This document shows, one piece after another, positions 25,758 to 34,269 of a stretch of 64,000 nucleotides of DNA. The stretch is from JALYGY01 sp963800975 (lineage in GTDB: Bacteria > Actinomycetota > Rubrobacteria > Rubrobacterales > Rubrobacteraceae). Made by a program: the position numbers and the translations under genes. Within the stretch, counting starts at the first letter, position 1. Each line of letters opens with the position of its first letter. The stretch covers positions 62,001 through 126,000 of the forward strand of contig CAWDDB010000002.1 of assembly GCA_963800975.1 (NCBI GenBank). Direction: 5' to 3'. The notes beneath the pieces were generated by a model, which was not told where the DNA came from, made no database searches, and was given only the letters and a program-made list of their open reading frames with translations.

Positions 25758-26465
25758 CTAGTCTTCTACGACATCTTCGGCGCCGAGCCCGGCGCCCTCT
25801 TCCGGGCCGTCTGGGCCGGGCGTATGGGCCAGGCGGAAGTTGAGGCCCTGGATCGAGTTGCGCCCCTCGTAGGACCAGATCATGTCGTGCTCGGGTACGT
25901 TGATGCGGTTGTGGTTCGCCTTGCCGAGCAGCGCCTCGTTGCCGGGTATGGTGCTCCAGGCGCTGTTGAACAGACGGGTCGGCTCGCCGTCGGGACCGCG
26001 GTAGGGCTCCATCTCGGTGTCTATGGCCAGGCCCTCGCCGCTCGGGTGGGTGACGCGCACGGCGCCCCGGCCGTCCTCGATGGTGTACGTGATCGGCACC
26101 CGGTAGGTCGCCACCCGTTCCCCGATGAGCGCCGCCAGGTCAGACAATGGCCCGCCGAGCCGGCCCTGGAAGGCGTCTAGCAGCGCCTCGAACTGCTCGT
26201 CCGTCGCCCTCTCGTCGACAAAGAGCACCTCACGCCAGTTGCCCTCGTGCACGTGCCCGGGGATCTGGACGAGGCTGATGAGCGACCGGTCGGAGACGTC
26301 CAGGTCGCCGACCGTGCCGGTGCGGACGTAGTAGCCCGTAAAGCTCCAGCACGCCCCACCGTCCGGATAGTCCGCAACCCAGCAAGGGCAAGGCGCGAAG
26401 CAAGAACAGGCCTCGATCAGGTCTCCCCGCAGGTCGTACGCCGCCCTCGTAGTAGTCTCGGCCAT
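25758..26465 (-). CDS. DUF1326 family cysteine-rich protein
   Basis: The 235-residue protein has the family hallmark near its N-terminus, IEACSCFAPCPCWVADYPDGGACWSF, a dense cluster of six cysteines likely to bind metal. The body is beta-rich (VPITYTIEDGRGAVRVTHPSG) and ends in an acidic tail. There is no signal peptide. DUF1326 proteins have no established function known to me. As first gene of a DUF1326-CcdA-CtaG-hisD-SQR operon it may handle copper or a thiol. A palindromic element lies about 105 bases upstream. Confidence 0.85.
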   Translation of the reverse strand: MAETTTRAAYDLRGDLIEACSCFAPCPCWVADYPDGGACWSFTGYYVRTGTVGDLDVSDRSLISLVQIPGHVHEGNWREVLFVDERATDEQFEALLDAFQGRLGGPLSDLAALIGERVATYRVPITYTIEDGRGAVRVTHPSGEGLAIDTEMEPYRGPDGEPTRLFNSAWSTIPGNEALLGKANHNRINVPEHDMIWSYEGRNSIQGLNFRLAHTPGPDGPEEGAGLGAEDVVED

Positions 26466-26569
26466 CCCTCGCTCCTTTCCCGGAGAGCTCCTCGTGGCAA
26501 CCCCATGCTATGCCCACCCGCATCCCCGCGCAACGGCCCGTCGGCCCGCCTTTGCAGGATCTCTGTATT

Positions 26570-26594
26570 TTTGTCTACTGAACTACTGGACAAA
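26570..26594. promoter_or_regulatory. Palindromic operator-like element upstream of the DUF1326 operon
   Basis: TTTGTC and GACAAA form an inverted repeat around a 13-base centre that itself contains the repeated CTACTG-type sequence. It lies in the otherwise empty gap between the DUF1326 gene and the upstream oxidoreductase. A repressor site for the DUF1326 operon is an inference. Confidence 0.35.
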
Positions 26595-26609
26595 CGCGGG
26601 TTCTCGTGA

Positions 26610-28010
26610 TCACCTTACTATGTCCGCTGCATCCTCTACCGCGAGCGGCACCTTGCTCGCAGCCTCTGATCTACCAAAGTGATTGTCATCTTGAAGGGCT
26701 CTTAGATGGTAGAGAGTCGTACGCGTATTGAGATCTACCATCTCGTACGTGATGGTCTGGTCGGTACTTACGTCACGCTTCAGTTTAGCTCCCGGCAAGA
26801 GACCCAATGGCACCACACCCTCTACTTCAGTTACCTCGCGGAGATCATTAAGCGCATAGACTGTGGACCCACCCGGCCCATCTAGAATGTCGCCGGCCCT
26901 TAGCGAACGCTTGGCCGCCCCGAATACCTCTGACACCAACCCAAGCTTCGGTACGATGGTCGGGGTACCGTAGTCGACGGCATTGACGATAGAAAGCGGG
27001 ATCTCGTTTGTGACCAGGTGGTAGGGTGTGTACATATTGTAGTAACCGTCGGAGCCAGTGACGTCCAGGTACTTCAGGTCTTCCTGAATCTGCTTGTGCT
27101 CCGTGCGGACCACCAAGAAGACACCCGGCGTAACACTCCTGTCGAAATCGATCGAACCGTCCTGCTTTTTCAGTGGTCGTGCGTAGTCGACCACACCGCG
27201 GCGATTGAGAATCCCCCCTTCATCCTTTGGACGAAACATCCTCGGCACCTCGTGAATGCCGGCAATCGGGCCGTGCATGCCACGTATATCCGGAACCAGC
27301 CCAGTATAATTTGATACGCAAGACATCTCGATCATGGTCTTGGTCGCATCACGGAAAGTAACGAGAAAGTGTGGGTTGACGTCCAGACTCTGGGCATCCT
27401 CGGCCACACTATCAGGAGTCGCATAGCGGTCGAAGTGACCAATGCTTGAAGGGGCCTTGCCGACCGCCACAACCTCGAAGCCGAGGGAGGTATACCGATC
27501 GTGGTACTCGGCGATCAGGCCAGGTTCGTCGCCAGAAGAAACGGTGTATACGACCCCTGCATTCTCGGCCATGCGATGCAGTATCGGCCCTATAACCACA
27601 TCAGTCTCGACGTTCAGCATGATCGTGTGCTTGCGCGCCTGTATCGCCTGCAGCGCTACTCGCGCACCCACCTCCGGATTGCCCGTCGACTCGACAACCG
27701 CATCAATATCTAGATCGAGCGTCATCTGAGAATCTTCAGTCGCGACTGGCTTATTGTGGCGAATGGCATCAGAGGCCTCAGATTTGCTACAGGTAATTAC
27801 TACGTCGTCTCGCTTGTACCCGGTCAGCTCGAACGCTCGTACTGCACGCTCTGAGTCAATATCGGCGATTATGGCTGTTCGCATGCCGCGCATCAGTCCT
27901 ATTTGACATATAGCTCCAGTTCCCATCCGACCAGCCCCTACAAAACCGACCTGGATCGGCTCGCCCCTGCTCGCACGCGCCTCCAGTGCTTGTTTAATCA
28001 TCGTTGCCAT
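26610..28010 (-). CDS. Homoserine-dehydrogenase-like NAD(P) oxidoreductase with SAF domain
   Basis: From ATG 28010 (GGAG eight bases upstream) the product is 466 residues. The N-terminal Rossmann fold reads IQVGFVGAGRMGTGAICQIGL, then DAVVESTGNPEVGARVALQAIQARKHTIMLNVETDVVIG. The C-terminal part, AKRSLRAGDILDGPGGSTVYAL, is an SAF-like domain. Such proteins act in carbohydrate-acid or polyol catabolism, and the substrate is not evident. Counted lines run at roughly 48-60% GC, against mid-60s or more next door. It has no operon partners. Recent transfer is likely. Confidence 0.8.
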   Translation of the reverse strand: MATMIKQALEARASRGEPIQVGFVGAGRMGTGAICQIGLMRGMRTAIIADIDSERAVRAFELTGYKRDDVVITCSKSEASDAIRHNKPVATEDSQMTLDLDIDAVVESTGNPEVGARVALQAIQARKHTIMLNVETDVVIGPILHRMAENAGVVYTVSSGDEPGLIAEYHDRYTSLGFEVVAVGKAPSSIGHFDRYATPDSVAEDAQSLDVNPHFLVTFRDATKTMIEMSCVSNYTGLVPDIRGMHGPIAGIHEVPRMFRPKDEGGILNRRGVVDYARPLKKQDGSIDFDRSVTPGVFLVVRTEHKQIQEDLKYLDVTGSDGYYNMYTPYHLVTNEIPLSIVNAVDYGTPTIVPKLGLVSEVFGAAKRSLRAGDILDGPGGSTVYALNDLREVTEVEGVVPLGLLPGAKLKRDVSTDQTITYEMVDLNTRTTLYHLRALQDDNHFGRSEAASKVPLAVEDAADIVR

Positions 28011-28157
28011 CTCGCTTCTCCTTTCCCTGCTGGATCGCCGCCTGGGATCCAGTGTCATCCGTGCAGTCTACAATAGCGTGTACAAGGCAAGACTCATCGG
28101 CGCACACGCCCTGATTGACCTATCCGAAGCCTGTAGCCTGAAACCGCGCGATGCGCT

Positions 28158-29165
28158 CTAGACCTTATCCTCCGGTCGTGGAGCGTTGTCGCCGCTGGTG
28201 AAGGTGAAGTAGGCTTGGGGATCGTCGGCGCTGGCGCGTCCCCCCAGGATGAGCGCGAACCGGAAGGCGAGCCCGCCGGCGAGGACGAGGGCCGAGGCGA
28301 GCAGGCTCTTCTGGCGCGACTGCTTGCCGAAGAGGAGCGCCATCGGGGCAACGATGCCGCCCAGGATGGCGCCGCCGACGAAGAGCGGGGCCACCTTTCT
28401 GGAGAACAGCGGTTTGCTCCAGCGGCCCATGCGAGCTAGCGAGGCCGCGAAGAGGCCCGCCTCGAGGACGAGGGTAGCCTTCTCGGCCCGGTGGAGCGCG
28501 CGCAGGGTCTCTCTCTCGCCCCGGTGTCCGAGGTGGAGGATGAGCGAGAGGAGCGAGAGGGCCGTGGAGAGGCCCGAGGTGAGGAAAGTCGGGGGCATGA
28601 ACAGCCAGTTGCGCGCCCAAAGGGGGACAGAGGTCGCGCTGAGCAGGTTCCCCGTGTTGAACCCGACGAAGAGGCCAAACGGAAGGGCGAGAACGGCGAC
28701 GAGACGCGTCGGGATCAGGCGCACCAGCAGGTCGGAGAGGGCGTTTCTTCCGAGCAACCCGTCTGCGGCGGCCTGGTGGGCGGCGAGCAGTCCCGCGAAG
28801 TTGCCGAAGACGAGGAGGGACCAGCTCTGGGTGGACATCGGCGAGCGCAGCTTGAGGATTCGGAGCATGTTGTAGAAGCGCTCGGGGCGGCCGAGGTCCC
28901 AGATCAGGAGCACCGGACTCAGGACCATGGTGAGGAGAACGGCGTAGCGGCTGGTGCGGACGAGCGCCCTGTCCTCGTGGCCGATGAGCTGGGCGATGGT
29001 CGAGAACAGGTGCACCCCGGCCCCTATACCCCCGATCCAGAAGTACACCGGGATCTGCCACGTCCAGTGGGCGCGCTTTATGGGGGGGACGCCGTAGTAA
29101 TTCTTGTCGTCCCTGCGCGAGTCAGACTCGGGGTGGTGGGAGGTCTCCTGGTCCTTTTCGGTCAT
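28158..29165 (-). CDS. NrfD-family membrane subunit of the formate dehydrogenase
   Basis: This 335-residue polytopic protein has NrfD/PsrC features: an N-terminal soluble stretch, then TWQIPVYFWIGGIGAGVHLFS and LLIWDLGRPERFYNMLRILKLRSPMSTQSWSLLVFG. It would anchor the complex and pass electrons from the iron-sulfur subunit to quinone in the membrane. It starts 12 bases after the iron-sulfur gene with GGGGAG as ribosome site. It is the last of five genes in the operon that begins at 33969. Confidence 0.9.
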   Translation of the reverse strand: MTEKDQETSHHPESDSRRDDKNYYGVPPIKRAHWTWQIPVYFWIGGIGAGVHLFSTIAQLIGHEDRALVRTSRYAVLLTMVLSPVLLIWDLGRPERFYNMLRILKLRSPMSTQSWSLLVFGNFAGLLAAHQAAADGLLGRNALSDLLVRLIPTRLVAVLALPFGLFVGFNTGNLLSATSVPLWARNWLFMPPTFLTSGLSTALSLLSLILHLGHRGERETLRALHRAEKATLVLEAGLFAASLARMGRWSKPLFSRKVAPLFVGGAILGGIVAPMALLFGKQSRQKSLLASALVLAGGLAFRFALILGGRASADDPQAYFTFTSGDNAPRPEDKV

Positions 29166-29176
29166 CGTCTCCCCTT

Positions 29177-30013
29177 CTAATCCCTGAAGGCCAGCGCCAC
29201 GACCGCCCCGAGGATGCCGGCGGCTACCGCGCCCGCTATGACGCCGCCCTTGACCTTCTCCTGCGGCAGGTAAGGGTGCCTCGGCAGGTTGTAGGTTTCC
29301 GGCTCGTCCATGAGGATGAACTTCGAACGGTTGCCGCCTATTCCGCCCGTACCGCCGACCTGCGGCGTGCCGTAAACGAAGGCGTTCTCGTAGCCCCTGG
29401 CGTGCAGCTCGGCGACGCGTTCCTCGGCCCGCCGCTCGAGCTCCTCGACCTCGCCGAACTGGATGGAGTCCGTCGGGCAGGCCTTGGCGCAGGCCGGCTC
29501 CATGCCGTCCTTCTGGCGGTCGTAGCAGAGGGTGCACTTGAAGGCCCTGCCGTCGTGGGGGACCTGGGTGATGACGCCGTAGGGGCACGCCGGGACGCAG
29601 TACCCGCAGCCGTTGCAGACGTCTGGCTGGATGTAGACGTTGTCGAACTCGTTGTAGATGATCGCGCCGGTGGGGCAGGCCTGCTGGCAGGGAGCCTCGA
29701 CGCAGTGCTTGCAGACGTCGCTCATGAACGTCCAGCGCCCGAGGGCGTCGAGCTCCGCCCCGCCGGGGAGCTGCTCCCTGACGCCCTCGGCCAGCGCGAC
29801 GAGGTCGACGTCGCCGGTCAGGCGCTTTTTCTTCGGGTTCTCGACGAAGGCGACGTGGCGCCAGGTGGTGCCGGAGAGCTGCTTGGTGTTGTCGTAGGAG
29901 TCGCCGGTAAGCTCGTAGCCGTCGGCCGGGAGCTGGTTCCACTGCTTGCAGGCGACCTCGCAGGCCTTGCAGCCGATGCAGACGGTCGTGTCCGTCAGGA
30001 ATCCCGTCGCCAC
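29177..30013 (-). CDS. Four-cluster iron-sulfur subunit of the formate dehydrogenase
   Basis: The 278-residue product starts at GTG 30013, which overlaps the previous stop as TAGTG. Sixteen cysteines lie in four motifs: CIGCKACEVACKQW, CKHCVEAPCQQACPTG, CNGCGYCVPACPYG and CTLCYDRQKDGMEPACAKACPTD. These bind four [4Fe-4S] clusters as in FdnH/HybA proteins. The C-terminus has one membrane span (VIAGAVAAGILGAVVALAF). It would pass electrons from the molybdenum or tungsten catalytic subunit to the NrfD anchor. Confidence 0.93.
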   Translation of the reverse strand: MATGFLTDTTVCIGCKACEVACKQWNQLPADGYELTGDSYDNTKQLSGTTWRHVAFVENPKKKRLTGDVDLVALAEGVREQLPGGAELDALGRWTFMSDVCKHCVEAPCQQACPTGAIIYNEFDNVYIQPDVCNGCGYCVPACPYGVITQVPHDGRAFKCTLCYDRQKDGMEPACAKACPTDSIQFGEVEELERRAEERVAELHARGYENAFVYGTPQVGGTGGIGGNRSKFILMDEPETYNLPRHPYLPQEKVKGGVIAGAVAAGILGAVVALAFRD

Positions 30014-30318
30014 TAGCCCTTCCCCTCCATCGCTTTGCGCCGAATCTCCGCGAGCGGCGCCGCCGGATCGCCGGTTATGCGGAACGTCTTGTGCCCGAGC
30101 GCGACGTGCTGGGGGCTGAAGATCCTGTCGACCATCCCCGTGCCCAGGTTGAAGTAGACGCCCGGCTCGAGCGCCTTCGCGCTCCTCACGGGCTCGAGGT
30201 TTCGCGTGGCCGCCCCCGGGTGCTCGATAAGCCACGCCCCGAGTTGCATGAGCTCCTGCTGCATCGCCTCCCGGTGCGACCGCTTGGCCTTGTGGGTGTC
30301 GCTCCCCGTGTCTCTCAT
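30013..30318 (-). CDS. Small hypothetical protein in the formate dehydrogenase operon
   Basis: The 101-residue soluble protein starts at ATG 30318, which overlaps the upstream stop by four bases (ATGA), and its stop overlaps the start of the iron-sulfur gene. The sequence has a basic N-terminus, EAMQQELMQLGAWLIEHPG, and GVYFNLGTGMVDRIFSPQHVALGHKTFRI. It has no cysteines or signal peptide. The double overlap argues that it works with the dehydrogenase, perhaps as an assembly or accessory factor. I do not recognise the family. Confidence 0.7.
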   Translation of the reverse strand: MRDTGSDTHKAKRSHREAMQQELMQLGAWLIEHPGAATRNLEPVRSAKALEPGVYFNLGTGMVDRIFSPQHVALGHKTFRITGDPAAPLAEIRRKAMEGKG

Positions 30319-30827
30319 GCCCGTCTCCGGGTTAGCGTCCAGTAGACGAGGCCCCAGGCGGCGCCGTACACGGCGTGGTCCAGAACCGGCAAAATGGCCC
30401 TCGGCGTCTTCTGGGTCCACGGCGCCGGGTGGACGCCGACTATCGGCAGCAAGCCGGCCCAGCTTGCGCCCCAGGAGAGAACCCCCAGCGTGGCGCCCAC
30501 GGCGACCTCGGTCATCCGGTCGTCCCGATTGCCCTGCAGCTCGGCGGCGGTATCGCTCTCCGGCTCCTCGTCTGTACGGCGCAGCGCTCCGAACGCCGCC
30601 CCGATCGCCGTGCCGTAGAGGAAGTGCGCCGCCAGCGTCAGGGCCTTTCTGGCGCGTGGAGAGAAACCCTCAAGTAGGCCGAGCTCCTCCAGGCGTCCGA
30701 CGACCTGCTCGGGAGCGGTCGTGAAGACCGCTCCCGTCGCGGCCAGCGCCTGACGCACCCCCGTGAGCACGAACGTGCCCCCGAACCCGCTGAGGGCTCC
30801 CGCCAGCATCCTCCGCCCTATGCCCAC
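30315..30827 (-). CDS. Four-span membrane protein in the formate dehydrogenase operon
   Basis: This 170-residue protein starts MGIGRRMLAGALSGFGGTFVLTGVRQALAATG. Hydrophobic segments follow in KALTLAAHFLYGTAIGAAFGAL, EVAVGATLGVLSWGASWAGLLPIVG and VLDHAVYGAAWGLVYWTL. Conserved-looking histidines sit in AAHFLYG and LDHAVYG. It resembles DUF1440-type small membrane proteins, but this is only a style match. It begins 25 bases after the catalytic-subunit stop and is coupled to the next gene, so it is part of the operon. Confidence 0.7.
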   Translation of the reverse strand: MGIGRRMLAGALSGFGGTFVLTGVRQALAATGAVFTTAPEQVVGRLEELGLLEGFSPRARKALTLAAHFLYGTAIGAAFGALRRTDEEPESDTAAELQGNRDDRMTEVAVGATLGVLSWGASWAGLLPIVGVHPAPWTQKTPRAILPVLDHAVYGAAWGLVYWTLTRRRA

Positions 30828-30852
30828 GTCTCCTCCTCTTTTCCGGTCTCGC

Positions 30853-33800
30853 TCACGTGCGACCTTTCGTAAGGTCGGCGGTAAAGGCCTTGGCCTCGTG
30901 GATGGCGACGTTCGGCTCCAGGGCGACCGGGATGATATCGTTGACCACGTCGCCCTTGACCAGGCCGTTCGAGCCCCAGTGGTAGGGCAATCCGATGGTG
31001 TGGATCTTCTTGCCCTCGAAGTGGTGGACGGGGATGCGGTCGGTAACCAGGGCCCTGACGTGGATCTTGCCCCGGCTCGTCGAGACGGTCGCCCACCCGG
31101 TGTTGTCTATGCCCTTCTCCTCGGCGAGCTCGGGGTTGATCTCGCAGAAGAGCTCGGGCTGCAGCTCGTTCAGCCAGGGGATCCAACGGCTCATCGCCCC
31201 GCTGGTGTGGTGCTCGGTCAGGCGGTAGGTCGTGACCACGTATGGGTACCTGGGATCCTGCGGCGGGTTGTACGGGTTGTCCGGGCGGTCGAAGACCTTG
31301 ACGGCCGGGTCGCGCCGCTGCTCGTAGAGCAGGTTCGGCACGGGCGACTCGACCGGCTCGTAGTGGACCGGGAGCGGTCCGTCCTCGAGCCCCACCGGGG
31401 CGAAGAGCCAGCCGAGCCCGTCGCCCTGCATGATGAACGGGCCGTCGCCGGGGATCGCGTCGACCCCCTTCGCGTCCGCGTCCGGTCGGTAGGACGGCGG
31501 CTTGTCCGCCTCGAAGTCGGGGACGTCCTCGCCGACCCACCTCTTCTCTCCCTCGTCCCACCACACGTACTTCTTGCGCTCGGACCACGGCCTGCCCTCG
31601 GGATCTGCGGAGGCGCGGTTGTAGAGGATTCGCCGGTTCATCGGCCAGGCCCAACCCCACTCGGGGGCGACGGGCGACTGCTCTCGCCCGGGCGTGCGGC
31701 GCCTCGCCCGGTTGACGCCTTCGGCGTAGACGCCGGAGTAGACCCAGCCACCGCATGCCGTGGAGCCGTCGTCCTCGAGCTCGGCGAAGCCGCCCACCGG
31801 CGAGCCGTCGGCGACCCGGTAGCCGCTTATCTCCCTGAGGATGCTCTCGACGTGCGGCTCACCGCGCTCGCCCTCCGTCGGGTAGTCCCAGGTCATCGCC
31901 TTTATGAGTCGGTCGCGGTGTTTTCTCGAGCCCTTGTAGAGGTCCTTGATCCTGCGCCCCAGGTGGTAGACGAACCAGGCGTCGCTCCTCGCGTCTCCAG
32001 GCGGCTCGACGGCCTTGTCGTGCCACTGCAGCATGCGCTGGGTCTGGGTAAAGGAACCGTCCTTCTCGGCCACGAGCGCCGAAGGAATAAAGAAGACCTC
32101 GGTCCCGCACTCCGCCGGGTCGACCCCTTCCTCCTTCCAGGCGGTCGCCGTCTCGATCTCGTAGGCGTCCAGCACCACGAGCCAGTCGAGGTTCCTCAAG
32201 CCGTCGCGGGCCATCTTGACGTGGGGTCCCCCAACCGCGAAGTTCTGCCCGAAGACGAAGCAGCCCTTCACGTTCCCGTCCTTCATGTCCATGATCGTGG
32301 GGTAATAGGAGTGGTCGCCGGAGAGGCGCGGGAAGCGGTCGAAGAGCTTCCCCGTCTCGGCGTCGAATCCCTTGCCATACCAGGCCTTCATCAGGCTGGT
32401 GATGTACCTCGGGAAGTTGCTCCACCAGCCCGTCTCGGCGGTCTCGTTCTCGACGTAGTCCTTCCAGGTGCCGTGGTCCTTGTTGACGTCGGGCATCGGC
32501 AGGTACCCCGGCAGGATGTCGTAGAGGGTGGCGATGTCGGTCGAGCCCTGGATGGTGGCGTGGCCCCTGAGCGCCATAACCCCGCCGCCCGGCCGGCCGA
32601 CGTTGCCGAGGAGGAGCTGCAAGATAGCGGCGGTCCGGATCAGCTGCACGCTCTTGGAGTGCTGGGTCCAGCCGACGGCGTAGCAGAACGCCGTGGTCCT
32701 CTCGCGCCCGGAGTTCTCGCAGATGGCCTCGGCGACCTCGAGAAAAGCCTCCTTTGGGCAGCCGGTCACGCGCTCGACCATCTCGGGCGTGTACCGGGAG
32801 AAGTGGCGCTTTAGAACCTGGAAGACGCTCCGGGGGTGCTCGAGCGTCGGGTCGTTGGGCCGGGGCCTTCCCTCGTGCATCCCCTGCTCGCCGCCGATCT
32901 CGTCGCCGACGACGCGGCCCTGGCTCCCCCCGACGGAGGCGTAGTCCAACGGCTGCCCTTCGTAGCGCCAGGAAGACGGGTCGTAGTGGTTCTTCTCATC
33001 GTCCCAGCCGGAGAACAGGCCCGTGGGGTCCGCGTCCTCGAACTCCTCCGTGACGAGGGTGGCGGCGTTTGTGTAGTTGACCACGTACTCCTCGAAGTAC
33101 CTCTCGTTCTCGATGACGTGGCGGATCAGGCCACCGAGAAAGGCTATGTCCGTGCCGGGCCGGATCGGGGCGTAGACATCGCACATGGCGCTCGTGCGCG
33201 TGAAGCGCGGGTCGACGTGGATGAGCTTCGCGCCCCTCTCCCTGGCGATCATGGGGTGCCTGAAGCCGACCGGGTGGGCCTCGGCCATGTTGGAGCCCTG
33301 GATGACGATGCAGTCGGCGTTCTGGAGGTCCTGGAGGTTGGTCGTGGCGCCGCCCCTACCGTACGTGATGCCCAGACCGGGCACCGTCGAGCTGTGTCAT
33401 ATTCGGGCCTGGTTGGTTATCCTGACGAACCCCAGCGAGTGGAAGAGCTTGGTGATGAGGTAGTTTTCCTCGTTGTCTATGGTGGCCCCGCCGATAGAGG
33501 CGACCGCCATCGAGCGGTTTAGCTTCCTGCCCTCCTCGTCCCTGTCCTGCCAGGTCTCGTCGCGGGTCTTCTTGAGCCGCTCGGCGATCATCTCCATCGC
33601 CTCTTCGAGCGAGAGGTCCTCCCAGCGGTCCGAGTAGGGCCTGCGGTACCTGACCCCCGCCCAGCGGTAAGGGGAGACGTGCAGCCCGAAGGACGCCGAC
33701 CCCTTGGGGCACAGCGTACCGGCGTTTATGGGGCTGTCCGGGTTCCCCTCGATGTCTATGATGCGCCCATCCCGGTGGTAGACGAGCGTCGAGCAGCCCA

Positions 33801-33969
33801 CCGCGCAGTAGGGGCAGACGCTCACGGTCTGCTCCACCCCCGCGTCCGACAGGCGGGACCGGATCTGGCGCGTGGCTGGGCTCGTGGGATGCTTGACCTT
33901 CACGCCGACGTGGTTCTTGACCCTCGCCCAAAACCCATCGCTCTTCGCTACCTCAGAGACCACGCCCAC
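30853..33969 (-). CDS. Selenocysteine-containing formate dehydrogenase catalytic subunit
   Basis: The enzyme oxidises formate to CO2 at a molybdenum or tungsten bis-pterin centre. The frame runs from 33969 to 30853 with one in-frame TGA at 33399-33397 read as selenocysteine (residue 191 of about 1038), in the context NQARI-U-HSSTVPGLG. The [4Fe-4S] motif is CPYCAVGC with CPKGSAS (Cys52, 55, 59, 87). Cofactor-binding blocks include CIVIQGSNMAEAHPVGF and the C-terminal NTGWATVSTSRGKIHVRALVT. A SECIS-type hairpin follows the TGA. No Tat signal is visible. It is the first gene of a five-gene operon. Confidence 0.95.
33368..33399 (-). promoter_or_regulatory. UGA selenocysteine codon and bacterial SECIS hairpin (first fdh)
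   Basis: On the minus strand the TGA (33399-33397) is followed by 12 bases and then the stem GTGCCC (33384-33379), loop GGTCT and stem GGGCAT (33373-33368). The loop sequence and spacing match the SelB-binding hairpin known from E. coli fdhF-type genes. This makes readthrough the expected reading. Confidence 0.85.
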
Positions 33970-34269
33970 CCCTTCCGCGTGCGGATAAAAGCTCCGTCTG
34001 ACGCCCGCATTCTACCCCCACCTTGCTCCGGCGCGAAACCTCCGCCACCCCTTTTGGGGGAGGCCCGGTGCCCTCGGCCGGCTCCGCCGGATCCACATTG
34101 TGCGGGGTTTGGGGATCTGATACGGTGTCCGAGCATACAGGTGGCCAAACGTGTGGGGAATGGGAAAGGAGGTCACTCCAGAGACGGTTCTGACGGATGA
34201 GGGCCGGTCGTCACGCGACGTCCGACGCAAACAAGCATGCAAAAACACTTAACTGGAGGATAACGCTCT

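Noticed and set aside
30763..32814. Very long open frame antisense to the formate dehydrogenase catalytic gene
   Set aside because: It is a shadow of the high-GC coding strand: composition is Val/Arg/Gly/Pro-rich with no motifs, and the minus strand encodes a clear enzyme.
33397..33399. TGA as a genuine stop splitting the formate dehydrogenase gene
   Set aside because: The context NQARI-U-HSSTV and the GGUCU hairpin 12 bases on match selenocysteine insertion, and the protein continues in the same frame.
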